Source: Azophilus sp965214305
GTDB taxonomy: Bacteria; Pseudomonadota; Gammaproteobacteria; Pseudomonadales; Azotimanducaceae
Assembly: GCA_965214305.1 (NCBI GenBank)
Contig: OZ243949.1
Coordinates: forward strand, 248,001 to 312,000
Length of the DNA stretch: 64,000 nucleotides
Reading direction: 5' to 3'
A program made the translations under genes and the position numbers. Numbering within the stretch: the stretch's first letter is position 1; every line of letters begins with the position of its first letter. Under the pieces are notes generated by a model. That model had not been told where the DNA came from and searched no databases. It was given only the letters and a program-made list of their open reading frames with translations. Shown here piece after piece: positions 51,558-59,758 of this stretch.

Positions 51558-53337
51558 CCGGCTCGCCTATTTTGCCGATCAGCTGAGCCGGCACCTCAAT
51601 CCGCTTCGCGCGCAGGTATTCCCCCAGCGATTTGGCCTGTTTGTCAATCCGATTATTGGAAACAGCCCCGGTTTCGAGGATGCCCCTGATATAGAAATTC
51701 AGCGCCAACAGATTCGGCATTGCGTGGCGCTCCACCGCGAAGGGTGCCATATCGGGTAATAGCCGTTTGAATTCATCGACGCCCAGGTAGTCGTGCAGGA
51801 ACGCATAGGCCGCGTCGTTGCGCGCCCAAACACCGCAGTTGGCATTGCCGCCCTTGTCGCCCGAGCGGGTGCCGAACAAACGCCCGAAGGGGATGGATGT
51901 TGTCTCGCCACGCGGGCGGGGCGGCATCCGCACCGGCGTTTGCTGGTAGTAAATCTCATCGAACCCGAGCCGTTGCGTAGGCAGGACTTCAATATTGGCA
52001 CCCTCAAAGTGAACGCGCTCCGCAACCTTGTTGCTGTCGATCAACGCCGGCCAATGAATGGTGGCCGGGGCGCCGTTGAACCCGCTGCGGCCCAGCCCGG
52101 CATTACCCGGTACGGCCGCAAGCCCCAATTCGATCACCCTGGCACTGAATAGCCGGCCCACCTTTTTCGGGTCGGAGGTGGTGACGGTGATGCGCAAGAT
52201 CGCGTGCGCCTCCTCATTACTCCCCGGATCTTCCTTGTCGGTGCGCAGCAGCCGTATGTCCACGTCGTCGAATTGATCCCTGCCGCCGAGATTATGAAAC
52301 ACCTGGTCGATATGGATGGCGGCTTTCTCTTCAATGTCGAGCCCGGTCAGCAAGACCTCGGTGCTTTGTTTGTGGGGCCCCAGCGTATTGAAACAAACCT
52401 TGTGGGTCGGTGGCGGGCTACTGCCCCGGCAGCCGCTAACGCGCACTCGGTCCGGGCCGGTTTGCTCAATTGACAAGGTGTCGAAGTGTGCCACCACATC
52501 GGGGTTTTGGTAGGCGGGGCCGGCTATTTCGTAGAGCAGCTGGGCGGTGACGGTGCCGACCGATACCAGGCCACCGGTGCCGGGATGCTTGGTAATGGTA
52601 AAACTGCCGTCGGCTTCGATTTCGGCGATGGGATAGCCCATGTCGCGGAAGCTGGGCACCTCCTCGAAGAAGGAATAGTTGCCGCCGCAGCATTGGGTTC
52701 CGCATTCGATGATATGTCCGGCCGCCAGCGCCCCCGCCAGTGCATCGTAGTCGTTGCGGCTCCAGTTGAACTTCCAGGCGGCCGGCCCGATAACCAGGGC
52801 GGCATCGGTAACGCGCGGGCAGATCACGATATCGGCACCCCGGTCCAAGGCTTCCTTGATGCCCCAGCCGCCGAAATAGACGTTCGCGGTCAAAACTTTT
52901 TGGTCGGCGTCTTGCAAAGCCGTACCGGTATCGAGATTGGTGAAGGTCTCGCCTTGGCCTTGCAGGGCCTCCAAGTCGCCAAGCAGGTTATCCCCATCGA
53001 TATAGGCAACCTTGGCGGGCACGCCCAGTTCACGCAGTATTTTTTCCACCTCGCCGGCCATGCTCTCGGGATTCAAACCGCCGGCGTTGCAGACGATCTT
53101 GATACCCCGCTTGAAGCAGAGGCCGGCCACGTCGCTTACCTGTTTCAGGAAGGTGCCGACATAGCCGAGTTGTTCGCCGCGGGTTTGCCTCTGGTTGTAG
53201 AGGATCGACATGGTGAGTTCGGCGAGATAGTCGCCGGTGAGTACGTCGATTGGCCCGCCCTCGACTAGCTCGCGCGCCGCCTTTAGGCGGTCGCCGTAAT
53301 AGCCGCTGCAATTGCCGATGCGAATGATGTCGGTCAT
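51550..53337 (-). CDS. AtuA-like acyclic terpene utilisation protein (DUF1446)
   Basis: 595-residue protein of the DUF1446/AtuA family: IRIGNCSGYYGDRLKAAREL, VLTGDYLAELTMSIL, KIVCNAGGLNPESMA, CGGNYSFFEEVPSF and, near the end, a small AtuA/ferredoxin-like tail (FGTRSGDKGGNANCGVWARN). AtuA is needed for citronellol/geraniol use in Pseudomonas, but its chemical step is unknown. GGGGAG precedes the ATG at 53337. It is the last gene of the carboxylase operon, 13 nt after the enoyl-CoA hydratase. Confidence 0.88.
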   Translation of the reverse strand: MTDIIRIGNCSGYYGDRLKAARELVEGGPIDVLTGDYLAELTMSILYNQRQTRGEQLGYVGTFLKQVSDVAGLCFKRGIKIVCNAGGLNPESMAGEVEKILRELGVPAKVAYIDGDNLLGDLEALQGQGETFTNLDTGTALQDADQKVLTANVYFGGWGIKEALDRGADIVICPRVTDAALVIGPAAWKFNWSRNDYDALAGALAAGHIIECGTQCCGGNYSFFEEVPSFRDMGYPIAEIEADGSFTITKHPGTGGLVSVGTVTAQLLYEIAGPAYQNPDVVAHFDTLSIEQTGPDRVRVSGCRGSSPPPTHKVCFNTLGPHKQSTEVLLTGLDIEEKAAIHIDQVFHNLGGRDQFDDVDIRLLRTDKEDPGSNEEAHAILRITVTTSDPKKVGRLFSARVIELGLAAVPGNAGLGRSGFNGAPATIHWPALIDSNKVAERVHFEGANIEVLPTQRLGFDEIYYQQTPVRMPPRPRGETTSIPFGRLFGTRSGDKGGNANCGVWARNDAAYAFLHDYLGVDEFKRLLPDMAPFAVERHAMPNLLALNFYIRGILETGAVSNNRIDKQAKSLGEYLRAKRIEVPAQLIGKIGEPVI

Positions 53338-53350
53338 GCTGGCGCTCCCC

Positions 53351-54121
53351 TTATCGAGTCCAGGCCGGCGGCCGCTTTTCGCGGAACGCGGCCATGCCCT
53401 CGGCCGCCTCGTCGCTGTTGAACAGGCGGGCGCTCCAAGTGGTGGTTTCATGGAACCCCTCGGCAATCGACAACTCGGGAACGCGCCGCACGAGTTTCTT
53501 GCATTCCACCACGGCTCCGGGGCCGCCCAGGGCGATCATGTCTATTTCCTCTTGAACGGCTGCCCTTAGCCCATCCGCGGGCACCGCCCTGTGCGCCAGC
53601 CCCAGTTGCACCGCCCGCACGCCACTAAATCGTTCGCCGGTAAGAAACAACTTCATGCCATTGTGGGTACCGAGTTTAGGCAGACAAACCACGGAAATGA
53701 CAGCGGGAATCACGCCGATGCGCACTTCGCTGAAACTCAGTGGCGCATCCTCCACACAGACGACGATATCGGCCGCGCCCACAAGCCCAAGGCCACCCGC
53801 GAAAGCGGCGCCGTTGACCGCGGCGATCACCGGCTTGGGGCTTTCCAGAATCGCGGTGAGCACGTCGGGGTAGGGCACCGCCATGCCGCCCGGAGCAGCC
53901 TGTCCGGGCGGGCTTTTCAGATCCGCTCCGGCACAGAATGCGGGCCCGTTACCGGTAAGCACGATGCAGCGGGCGGCATCGTCGGCATTGGCGGTGGCGA
54001 TGTGCGCATGGAGTTCCGTGACCAGCACGGCGGAGAGCGCGTTGCGGTTCCGGGGCCGGTTTAGGGTGATCCAGGCCGCGTCACCGCGCCGCTCGTACAG
54101 GGTGGCTTCCGTCCCGCTCAT
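53351..54121 (-). CDS. Enoyl-CoA hydratase (AtuE/LiuC-like)
   Basis: 256-residue crotonase-fold enzyme with oxyanion-hole segments GPAFCAGADLKS and NGAAFAGGLGLVGAADIVV and SEVRIGVIPAVISVVCLPKLG carrying the catalytic loop. In Atu/Liu operons the hydratase acts on the carboxylated (3-methylglutaconyl-type) CoA ester. GAGG lies nine bases before the ATG at 54121. It sits between the carboxylase alpha subunit and AtuA on the same strand. Confidence 0.88.
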   Translation of the reverse strand: MSGTEATLYERRGDAAWITLNRPRNRNALSAVLVTELHAHIATANADDAARCIVLTGNGPAFCAGADLKSPPGQAAPGGMAVPYPDVLTAILESPKPVIAAVNGAAFAGGLGLVGAADIVVCVEDAPLSFSEVRIGVIPAVISVVCLPKLGTHNGMKLFLTGERFSGVRAVQLGLAHRAVPADGLRAAVQEEIDMIALGGPGAVVECKKLVRRVPELSIAEGFHETTTWSARLFNSDEAAEGMAAFREKRPPAWTR

Positions 54122-54145
54122 AGTTATTGCCTCATTGTTCAATGG

Positions 54146-56131
54146 TTAGCCTATGGTTACCAGCAGTTGTCCGTTCTCCACCTGGTCTCCGACGGCCACA
54201 TGGAGTTCGCCAACGGTGCCGCTTCGGGGCGCGGTGATGCGATGTTCCATCTTCATCGCTTCCAATATCAGCAGTAGCTGGCCTTTGGCCACCGCATCGC
54301 CCGCCTCGACTTCCGCAGCCAGTACGGTGCCGGGCATGGGCGCGTGCAGACCGCCGCCGCGATCATCAAGGCTGGCAACCGGGTGGCGGGGTATCTCGCG
54401 CAACTCGATGCCACCCAGCGCACCCTGCACGAACCAGTTGTCGTCGCGCTGGTGCAACTCGAATTTGAGACGGCGGCGATCAATGGCCATATCGACTTGC
54501 CCACTGCCACAGGTAAAGGCGGTAACGACCATTTCACTGCCTTCTGAGAACACGCGGAATTTGCCGTCGCGGCGCGCCCGGTACTCGATGCGCAGGTTTT
54601 GGTCGCCGATACGGAAATCGATGCGCTCCATAGGCATGATGGAATTGCGCCAACCGGTGGCGATTGAGCGGCCCACCTTGGCTTGGGCGCGACGCCGCGC
54701 CTGGCTTGCCAAGGCCACCGCCACGGCGGCCTCAAGCCGCTCGGTAGGCGTTGTCATGCGGCGGCGCGGCGGATTAACGCGGTCGATGAAATCCGTGCTG
54801 GTGTCACCGGCGAGATATTCCGGTGTGCGCAACACCGACACGAGGAAGTCGCGGTTGGTCGTCAACCCCTGAATGGTTGTGGTTTCCAAAGCCCTCGCCA
54901 ACTTTGCCGCCGCTTCCCGCCGCGTGGTTGCCCAGGTGATGACTTTGGCGATCATCGGGTCGAACTCGGCGCTGATGAGGCTGCCGCTTTCCACCCCGGA
55001 GTCGAAACGCGCCGCCACACTCGACGAGGGCCGCCAAGCGACCAGTGTTCCGGGGGCGGGGAGGAAATCGTTGTCCGGCTCTTCGGCGTAAAGACGCGCT
55101 TCAATGGCGTGGCCGTTGATACTTAGGTCCGTTTGCCGGAAAGACAATGGCTCTCCCTCGGCGATGCGAATCTGTTCGCGCACCAGATCACGGCTAATGA
55201 TGGCTTCGGTGACCGGGTGTTCCACTTGCAGGCGCGCATTGACTTCAAGGAACCAGAACGCATCGCCACTCACCAGAAATTCGACGGTTCCGGCGGAACT
55301 GTAGCCCAGCTGCTTGGCCGCGGCGATGGCTGCGGTACCCATCCGTTCACGCATGGCTTCGGTGATGGCGGGTGAGGGTGCTTCCTCGATGATCTTTTGA
55401 TGGCGGCGCTGAATGGAGCATTCCCGCTCGAAGCAATGCACCAGATTGCCATGCGCATCACCGATGATTTGAATTTCCACATGGCGGGCACCCTGCAACC
55501 ACTTTTCCAAGAAGACGGTATCGTCACCGAATGAGGTGGCGGCTTCGCGCCGGGCGCCGGCGATGGCGTCGGCCAGCGCCTCAGCCTTTTCGACCACGCG
55601 CATGCCACGCCCACCGCCTCCGGCCACCGCCTTGACCAGGACGGGATAACCGATATCGGCGGCGGCCTGCGCCACATTCGTATTGGTTTCGATCTCGACC
55701 GCATCCAGTGTCGGTACGCCCGCCTCGCGCATCAGGCGTTTCGCCGCCAGTTTGTCGCCCATGCGGGCGATGACGGCGGGTTTTGGCCCAATCCATTGCA
55801 TTCCCGCAGCCAGTACGGCCTGGGCGAAATTCTCGTTTTCGGAAAGAAAGCCGTAGCCCGGATGCACCGCCTCGGCAGCGGTTGTTCGGCAGGCGTCAAT
55901 CATTTTGTCTATGTCGAGATAGGTTTCCGCCGGGCTGCGCCCGTCAAGGGCAACGGCCATATCCGCCTCCCGGACAAAGGGCGCGTCAGCGTCGTCATCG
56001 GCGTAGACCGCCACTGTTGCAATGCCGAGTTCGTGGGCGGTGCGCATAATACGACGGGCGATTTCCCCCCGATTGGCGATCAGCAATCGGCTAATGGGTC
56101 GGATGGGTACCGCGGTGACTACATCCGCCAT
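54146..56131 (-). CDS. Acyl-CoA carboxylase, biotin carboxylase/carrier subunit (AtuF/LiuD-like)
   Basis: 661 residues. The biotin carboxylase domain (about 12-455) has LLIANRGEIARR, the GGGGRGMRVV glycine loop, ERECSIQRRHQKIIEEAPSP and FLEVNARLQVEHPVTE. A linker region follows, then the carrier domain with biotinyl Lys627 in EAMKMEH. It carboxylates biotin for transfer to a branched acyl-CoA such as geranyl- or 3-methylcrotonyl-CoA. Its start lies 13 nt inside the 3' end of the carboxyltransferase gene. Confidence 0.93.
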   Translation of the reverse strand: MADVVTAVPIRPISRLLIANRGEIARRIMRTAHELGIATVAVYADDDADAPFVREADMAVALDGRSPAETYLDIDKMIDACRTTAAEAVHPGYGFLSENENFAQAVLAAGMQWIGPKPAVIARMGDKLAAKRLMREAGVPTLDAVEIETNTNVAQAAADIGYPVLVKAVAGGGGRGMRVVEKAEALADAIAGARREAATSFGDDTVFLEKWLQGARHVEIQIIGDAHGNLVHCFERECSIQRRHQKIIEEAPSPAITEAMRERMGTAAIAAAKQLGYSSAGTVEFLVSGDAFWFLEVNARLQVEHPVTEAIISRDLVREQIRIAEGEPLSFRQTDLSINGHAIEARLYAEEPDNDFLPAPGTLVAWRPSSSVAARFDSGVESGSLISAEFDPMIAKVITWATTRREAAAKLARALETTTIQGLTTNRDFLVSVLRTPEYLAGDTSTDFIDRVNPPRRRMTTPTERLEAAVAVALASQARRRAQAKVGRSIATGWRNSIMPMERIDFRIGDQNLRIEYRARRDGKFRVFSEGSEMVVTAFTCGSGQVDMAIDRRRLKFELHQRDDNWFVQGALGGIELREIPRHPVASLDDRGGGLHAPMPGTVLAAEVEAGDAVAKGQLLLILEAMKMEHRITAPRSGTVGELHVAVGDQVENGQLLVTIG

Positions 56132-57750
56132 GTGCCGAACTCCTTGGTGCCTGCCACTCTGTTATTGCAGCAGGCGGAAAGTGACAGCGCTATGATCGTG
56201 CGCGTGTCTCGGGGATCGATCATGCCGTCGTCGGCCACCCGGGAAGTTGCATAGAGGCCCTTGGAGCGCTCTTCCGCCCAATGTTCCACCACCGCCGCGC
56301 GCTCGGCATCGGCTTGATTGTCAAATTCGAGGCCGCGCCGGGCCGCGGCGGCACGCCCAACAATGCTCATAACGCCGGCCATCTGTTTCGGCCCCATCAC
56401 CGCGATTTTGGCGAATGGCCAGATGTAGGTGAAGCGGGGCCCATAGGCGCGCCCGCTCATGCCGTAGTTGCCGGCACCGTAGGATGCGCCGACCACAATG
56501 GTGATGTGCGGCACCGTGGAATTGGCGACGGCGTTGATCATCTTCGAGCCGTTTTTAGTAATGCCGCCCTGTTCGAAATCCGTGCCGACGATGAAGCCGG
56601 TGATGTTGTGCAGAAAGAGCAATGGGACATCAATTTGATTACATAGCTGTATGAATTGGGCCGCTTTTTCCGATGATTCGGACAGTAGTGCCCCATTATT
56701 GCCCAAGATACCGAGCCGATAGCCATGCAGCTTTGCCCAGCCGCAGACCAGTGTCGGGCCGTACAGCGGCTTGAATTCCTCGAACCGGGAACCATCGACG
56801 ATGCGTGCGATGACCTCGCGCATGTCAAAGGGTGTGCGCAGGTCTTTGCTGACGATGCCGAGTAATTCCTCCGGGTCCTGTAGCGGTTCGTCAAAGTCCG
56901 CATCCGGCGTCGGGCCGAGCTTGCGCCAGTTGAGATGGGCGACCACTTCGCGACAGATGCGAATGCCGTCCATTTCGTCTTGGGCGAGGTAGTCGCCGAG
57001 GCCGGAGATGCGCGTGTGCATGTCGGCCCCGCCCAGGCTTTCCTCGTCGGCGTCCTCGCCCGTGGCCATTTTGACCAAAGGGGGGCCGCCCAGAAAGACA
57101 CGTGATTGATTACGCACGAAGATGTTGTAGTCGCTCATGCCGGGCTGATAGGCGCCGCCGGCGGTCGAAGCGCCGAACACCAGTGAGATGGTGGGAATAC
57201 GCAGTTTGGAAAGTTCGCTGATCTCGTAGAAAAGGCGCCCGGACTCGGCGAAGTGGTCCAGCTCGCGGCGGATAGCCGCTTCCGGCTCCTCGCCCGCCTC
57301 GCCGCGCAGGTCGGCCCCGGCCGATTCCACGAACTGCACATAGGGCATGCGGTTGATGCGCGCTATTTCCAACCCGCGCATCAACTTCTTGGCGTTGAAG
57401 GGATTGAAGGCGCCGGCGCGCACCGAGGGGTCATGGCCGAGAATGACGCATTCCACATTTTCGACAACGCCGATACCGACGACGAAGCCGGAACCGATCG
57501 TATAGTTCGAGCGCCAGGCAGCCAGCGGACTGATCTCGAGGAATGGCGAATCCCGATCGAGCACATGGGCAATGCGTTCTCGAATGGGCATCTTGTTGCG
57601 TGCCGCGAGCCGTGCCCGCGCCTCGGCCCCGCCGCCTTCCGCGGCCTGGTCGAGCAGTGCCTGAATTTCATCAAGCGCTGCGAGCATGTCGGCGCGATTG
57701 CGTTGAAAGGCCGGGCCGCGCACATCGAGCTTTGATTCCAAAATGGGCAT
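56119..57750 (-). CDS. Acyl-CoA carboxyltransferase beta subunit (AtuC/LiuB-like)
   Basis: 543-residue carboxyltransferase of the methylcrotonyl/geranyl-CoA type: NKMPIRERIAHVLD, FVESAGADLRGE, FGASTAGGAYQPGMSDYNIF, FLGGPPLVKMATGE, and VVGASYGAGNYGMSGRAYGP with the second oxyanion hole. Usual C-terminus KEFGTWRM. ATG 57750 is preferred over a GTG two codons earlier. It pairs with the biotin subunit downstream (13 nt overlap). AtuC and LiuB differ in a few acyl-pocket residues that I cannot resolve here, so the chain length of the substrate is open. Confidence 0.92.
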   Translation of the reverse strand: MPILESKLDVRGPAFQRNRADMLAALDEIQALLDQAAEGGGAEARARLAARNKMPIRERIAHVLDRDSPFLEISPLAAWRSNYTIGSGFVVGIGVVENVECVILGHDPSVRAGAFNPFNAKKLMRGLEIARINRMPYVQFVESAGADLRGEAGEEPEAAIRRELDHFAESGRLFYEISELSKLRIPTISLVFGASTAGGAYQPGMSDYNIFVRNQSRVFLGGPPLVKMATGEDADEESLGGADMHTRISGLGDYLAQDEMDGIRICREVVAHLNWRKLGPTPDADFDEPLQDPEELLGIVSKDLRTPFDMREVIARIVDGSRFEEFKPLYGPTLVCGWAKLHGYRLGILGNNGALLSESSEKAAQFIQLCNQIDVPLLFLHNITGFIVGTDFEQGGITKNGSKMINAVANSTVPHITIVVGASYGAGNYGMSGRAYGPRFTYIWPFAKIAVMGPKQMAGVMSIVGRAAAARRGLEFDNQADAERAAVVEHWAEERSKGLYATSRVADDGMIDPRDTRTIIALSLSACCNNRVAGTKEFGTWRM

Positions 57751-57755
57751 TGGCA

Positions 57756-58352
57756 CTATCCGAGTATGTTACGAACCTCTGCGGCAATGCCTTGCGCATC
57801 CTCGGCGCCGGGGATGGTGCCGATGATGCGGCTCTTCCCATCAACGACATAGATGGTGGTGGCGTGCAGCACCTCATAGTCCTGGGTGCCGGAAACTGGT
57901 GCCGCCTGCAGGTAGGCTTTGAAGGTCGCCGCCGCCTCGGTAATGGCCGGGCGCGGCCCCGTTAAACCCACGAAGCGTTGGTCGTATTCGGCGAGGAAGC
58001 GACGGACTTGCTCTGGCGCATCCCGCTCCGGGTCCACGGAAATAAAAACCGGCCTGATGTGCTGGGCGTGACCGGACTGTTCCAGCTGCGCCATGGCCGT
58101 GCTGAGCTTCGCCATTTGCGTCGGGCATATGTGGGGGCAGTTGGTGAAGCCAAAGAAAACCAGCAAATGCCGGCCGGCAAAATCGCGCTCGGAAACCGGC
58201 GTGCCGGATTGATCGATCAGATTGAAGGCCACGGTAAGCGGAACATCGGCCGGGCGGATGAACGCGGCGGTGACGGTGATGGCACCGGCAACGGCGGCCG
58301 TGGCCGCCACCGCCAACATCAGGGTGCCGATACGGGGTGTCGATAATTTCAT
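57756..58352 (-). CDS. SCO1/SenC family copper chaperone or thiol-redox protein
   Basis: 198-residue membrane-anchored thioredoxin-fold protein. A signal-anchor lies at about residues 9-30 (LMLAVAATAAVAGAITVTAA). The copper/redox motif is FGFTNCPHICPTQ (Cys-x3-Cys), with the ligand His in LHATTIYVVD. It usually helps assemble the CuA site of cytochrome oxidase. The ATG at 58352 is favoured; upstream frame is repeat R5. Five bases separate it from the carboxyltransferase gene, so it may be co-transcribed as the first gene of that operon, an unusual pairing. Confidence 0.9.
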   Translation of the reverse strand: MKLSTPRIGTLMLAVAATAAVAGAITVTAAFIRPADVPLTVAFNLIDQSGTPVSERDFAGRHLLVFFGFTNCPHICPTQMAKLSTAMAQLEQSGHAQHIRPVFISVDPERDAPEQVRRFLAEYDQRFVGLTGPRPAITEAAATFKAYLQAAPVSGTQDYEVLHATTIYVVDGKSRIIGTIPGAEDAQGIAAEVRNILG

Positions 58353-58423
58353 GAATGCGCTACTCCGTTGCCAATAGCAGCGAAAACACCCGAGCTGCTT
58401 CCGCCGCATGCCGAACGCACCCC

Positions 58424-58589
58424 AGGCACCTCTGCTTGCGGAATTCGCGGCCGCAAAGCCGCGCTCATCCGCCCCGTCGGCCGCTCGATTTCGTTGCATA
58501 GGGCTCGATGTTCGCCTCAATCGACCGGCCGACGGGACGGATGAGCGCGAATTTTCGCTTTCGCGACTTCCGCCGGCGCAGGCTCCTAG
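58424..58589 (+). repeat. CTAG-ended palindromic repeat, copy R5 (full length)
   Basis: About 166 bp between the SCO gene and tRNA-Arg. It starts AGGCACCTCTGCTTGCGGA, contains the inverted arms CCCCGTCGGCCGCTCGAT and ATCGACCGGCCGACGGGAC, and ends GCAGGCTCCTAG. Read on the minus strand, the frame ILTAPEIRVQV followed by TAG leads into the CTAG end, as if the tail of a lost gene were retained. Confidence 0.85.
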
Positions 58590-58615
58590 ACCTGCACGCG
58601 AATCTCGGGTGCTGT

Positions 58616-58621
58616 TAGAAT
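58616..58621 (+). promoter_or_regulatory. Possible -10 box for tRNA-Arg
   Basis: TAGAAT lies 13 nt before the mature tRNA 5' end, a workable distance for a short leader. The -35 position (TGCACG at 58593-58598, 17 nt spacer) is weak. Repeat R5 ends only 26 nt upstream, so it could influence this promoter. Confidence 0.35.
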
Positions 58622-58634
58622 CTTAGGCTTTCTC

Positions 58635-58711
58635 GCCCCGGTGGCACAATAGGATAGCGCGGCTCCCTCCTAAGGAGCGGGTTGAAGGTTCGAGTCCTTC
58701 CCGGGGCGCCA
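58635..58711 (+). tRNA. tRNA-Arg(CCT)
   Basis: A 77 nt cloverleaf. The acceptor stem GCCCCGG pairs with CCGGGGC, followed by G and an encoded CCA. The D arm is GCAC/GCGC with one mismatch. The anticodon stem GCTCC pairs with GGAGC around loop CTCCTAA, giving anticodon CCT. The T arm is GAAGG-TTCGAGT-CCTTC. It reads AGG codons. Both strands were checked by hand-folding; no other tRNA was noticed. Confidence 0.95.
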
Positions 58712-58807
58712 TTGCATGCAAGTACCCGGCCAAGCGGCGCGACACCGAGGCGCTGACGCACACAACGGCACCGGCATCATGGCCAAGTGGTGTGCTTAGC
58801 CCGCGGG

Positions 58808-59758
58808 TTAAGCCGCTTGGCGTTGCCGGGCGCTTTCGACCAGGGCGTTGAGCAGGGCGGGAAACTCGAGGCCGTGGGCACGGGCGCCGTCGGGGTAGAG
58901 GCTCGTTGGCGTCATGCCCGGCATGGAGTTCACTTCAAGCAGGGCGATGCCGTCCCGCGCATCGACGATAAAGTCGGCCCGCGAGAGATCCCTGAGTCCC
59001 AATGCCAGGTGTGCGGCCACGGCGATGTTTTGCAATTCCAGCGTCAAGGCGGCAGGCAGAGGCGCGGGGATCAGGTGTTCACTGGCACCGGCTTTGTAGC
59101 GATTGGTGGTGTCGTACCATGCACCGGCGGCGGTGCGGATTTCGATAACGGGGAAAGCGGTGGGCGTTTGGCCGTGCAGGTCGAGAACCCCGACGGTGAC
59201 TTCGCGCCCGCTGATAAAGGGTTCCACCAGAGCGGTACCGAAGGCCAACGCCTCGGCAACCGCTTGCTCAAGGTCACCGCCGTTGGGCAGGCGTACCACG
59301 CCGATTGCACTGCCCAGAGCAATGGGTTTGATGACCACCCGCTCGCCGAATGCGGAGCGGATGCTTGCGGCGGCGTCCTGTGCCGAGCGCTGTTGGGTAA
59401 TGAGCAAATCCTTGGCTACCGGCAGGCCGGCCCGTCGCCAGATGGCTTTGGCCACTGCCTTGTCCATGCAAAAGGCGCTGCCGCGCACATCGCTGCCAAC
59501 GTAGGGCAATTCCAGCATTTCCAACAAACCCTGCACGGTGCCGTCCTCGCCGGGCGGGCCGTGTAGGGCGGGGAAAACAACATCGGGACGCAGCCGGTTG
59601 AGTTTTTCGGCTGCGTCGCGGCCGAGTTCAATGAGCGTGAGGTCCCGGCCGCCTGAGTCCAGGGCGTCCACCACAGCGCGGGCGGAAATACGCGATATCT
59701 CGGCTTCCCGCGAGGTACCCCCTTGCAACACGGCGATATGCGGGCGGGATTGGCTCAC
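58808..59758 (-). CDS. ddl: D-alanine--D-alanine ligase
   Basis: ATP-grasp enzyme that makes the D-Ala-D-Ala terminus of peptidoglycan precursors. It shows IAVLQGGTSREAEISR, FPALHGPPGEDGTVQG, VVIKPIALGSAIGV, SRADFIVDARDGIALLEVNS and MPGMTPTSLYP. The GTG at 59758 gives 316 residues, in the family range, and overlaps the S9 peptidase stop by four bases (GTGA). It lies outside the usual mur-fts cluster, as the last gene of a peptidase/GNAT operon. Whether it is the housekeeping Ddl or a second copy cannot be told. Confidence 0.9.
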   Translation of the reverse strand: MSQSRPHIAVLQGGTSREAEISRISARAVVDALDSGGRDLTLIELGRDAAEKLNRLRPDVVFPALHGPPGEDGTVQGLLEMLELPYVGSDVRGSAFCMDKAVAKAIWRRAGLPVAKDLLITQQRSAQDAAASIRSAFGERVVIKPIALGSAIGVVRLPNGGDLEQAVAEALAFGTALVEPFISGREVTVGVLDLHGQTPTAFPVIEIRTAAGAWYDTTNRYKAGASEHLIPAPLPAALTLELQNIAVAAHLALGLRDLSRADFIVDARDGIALLEVNSMPGMTPTSLYPDGARAHGLEFPALLNALVESARQRQAA

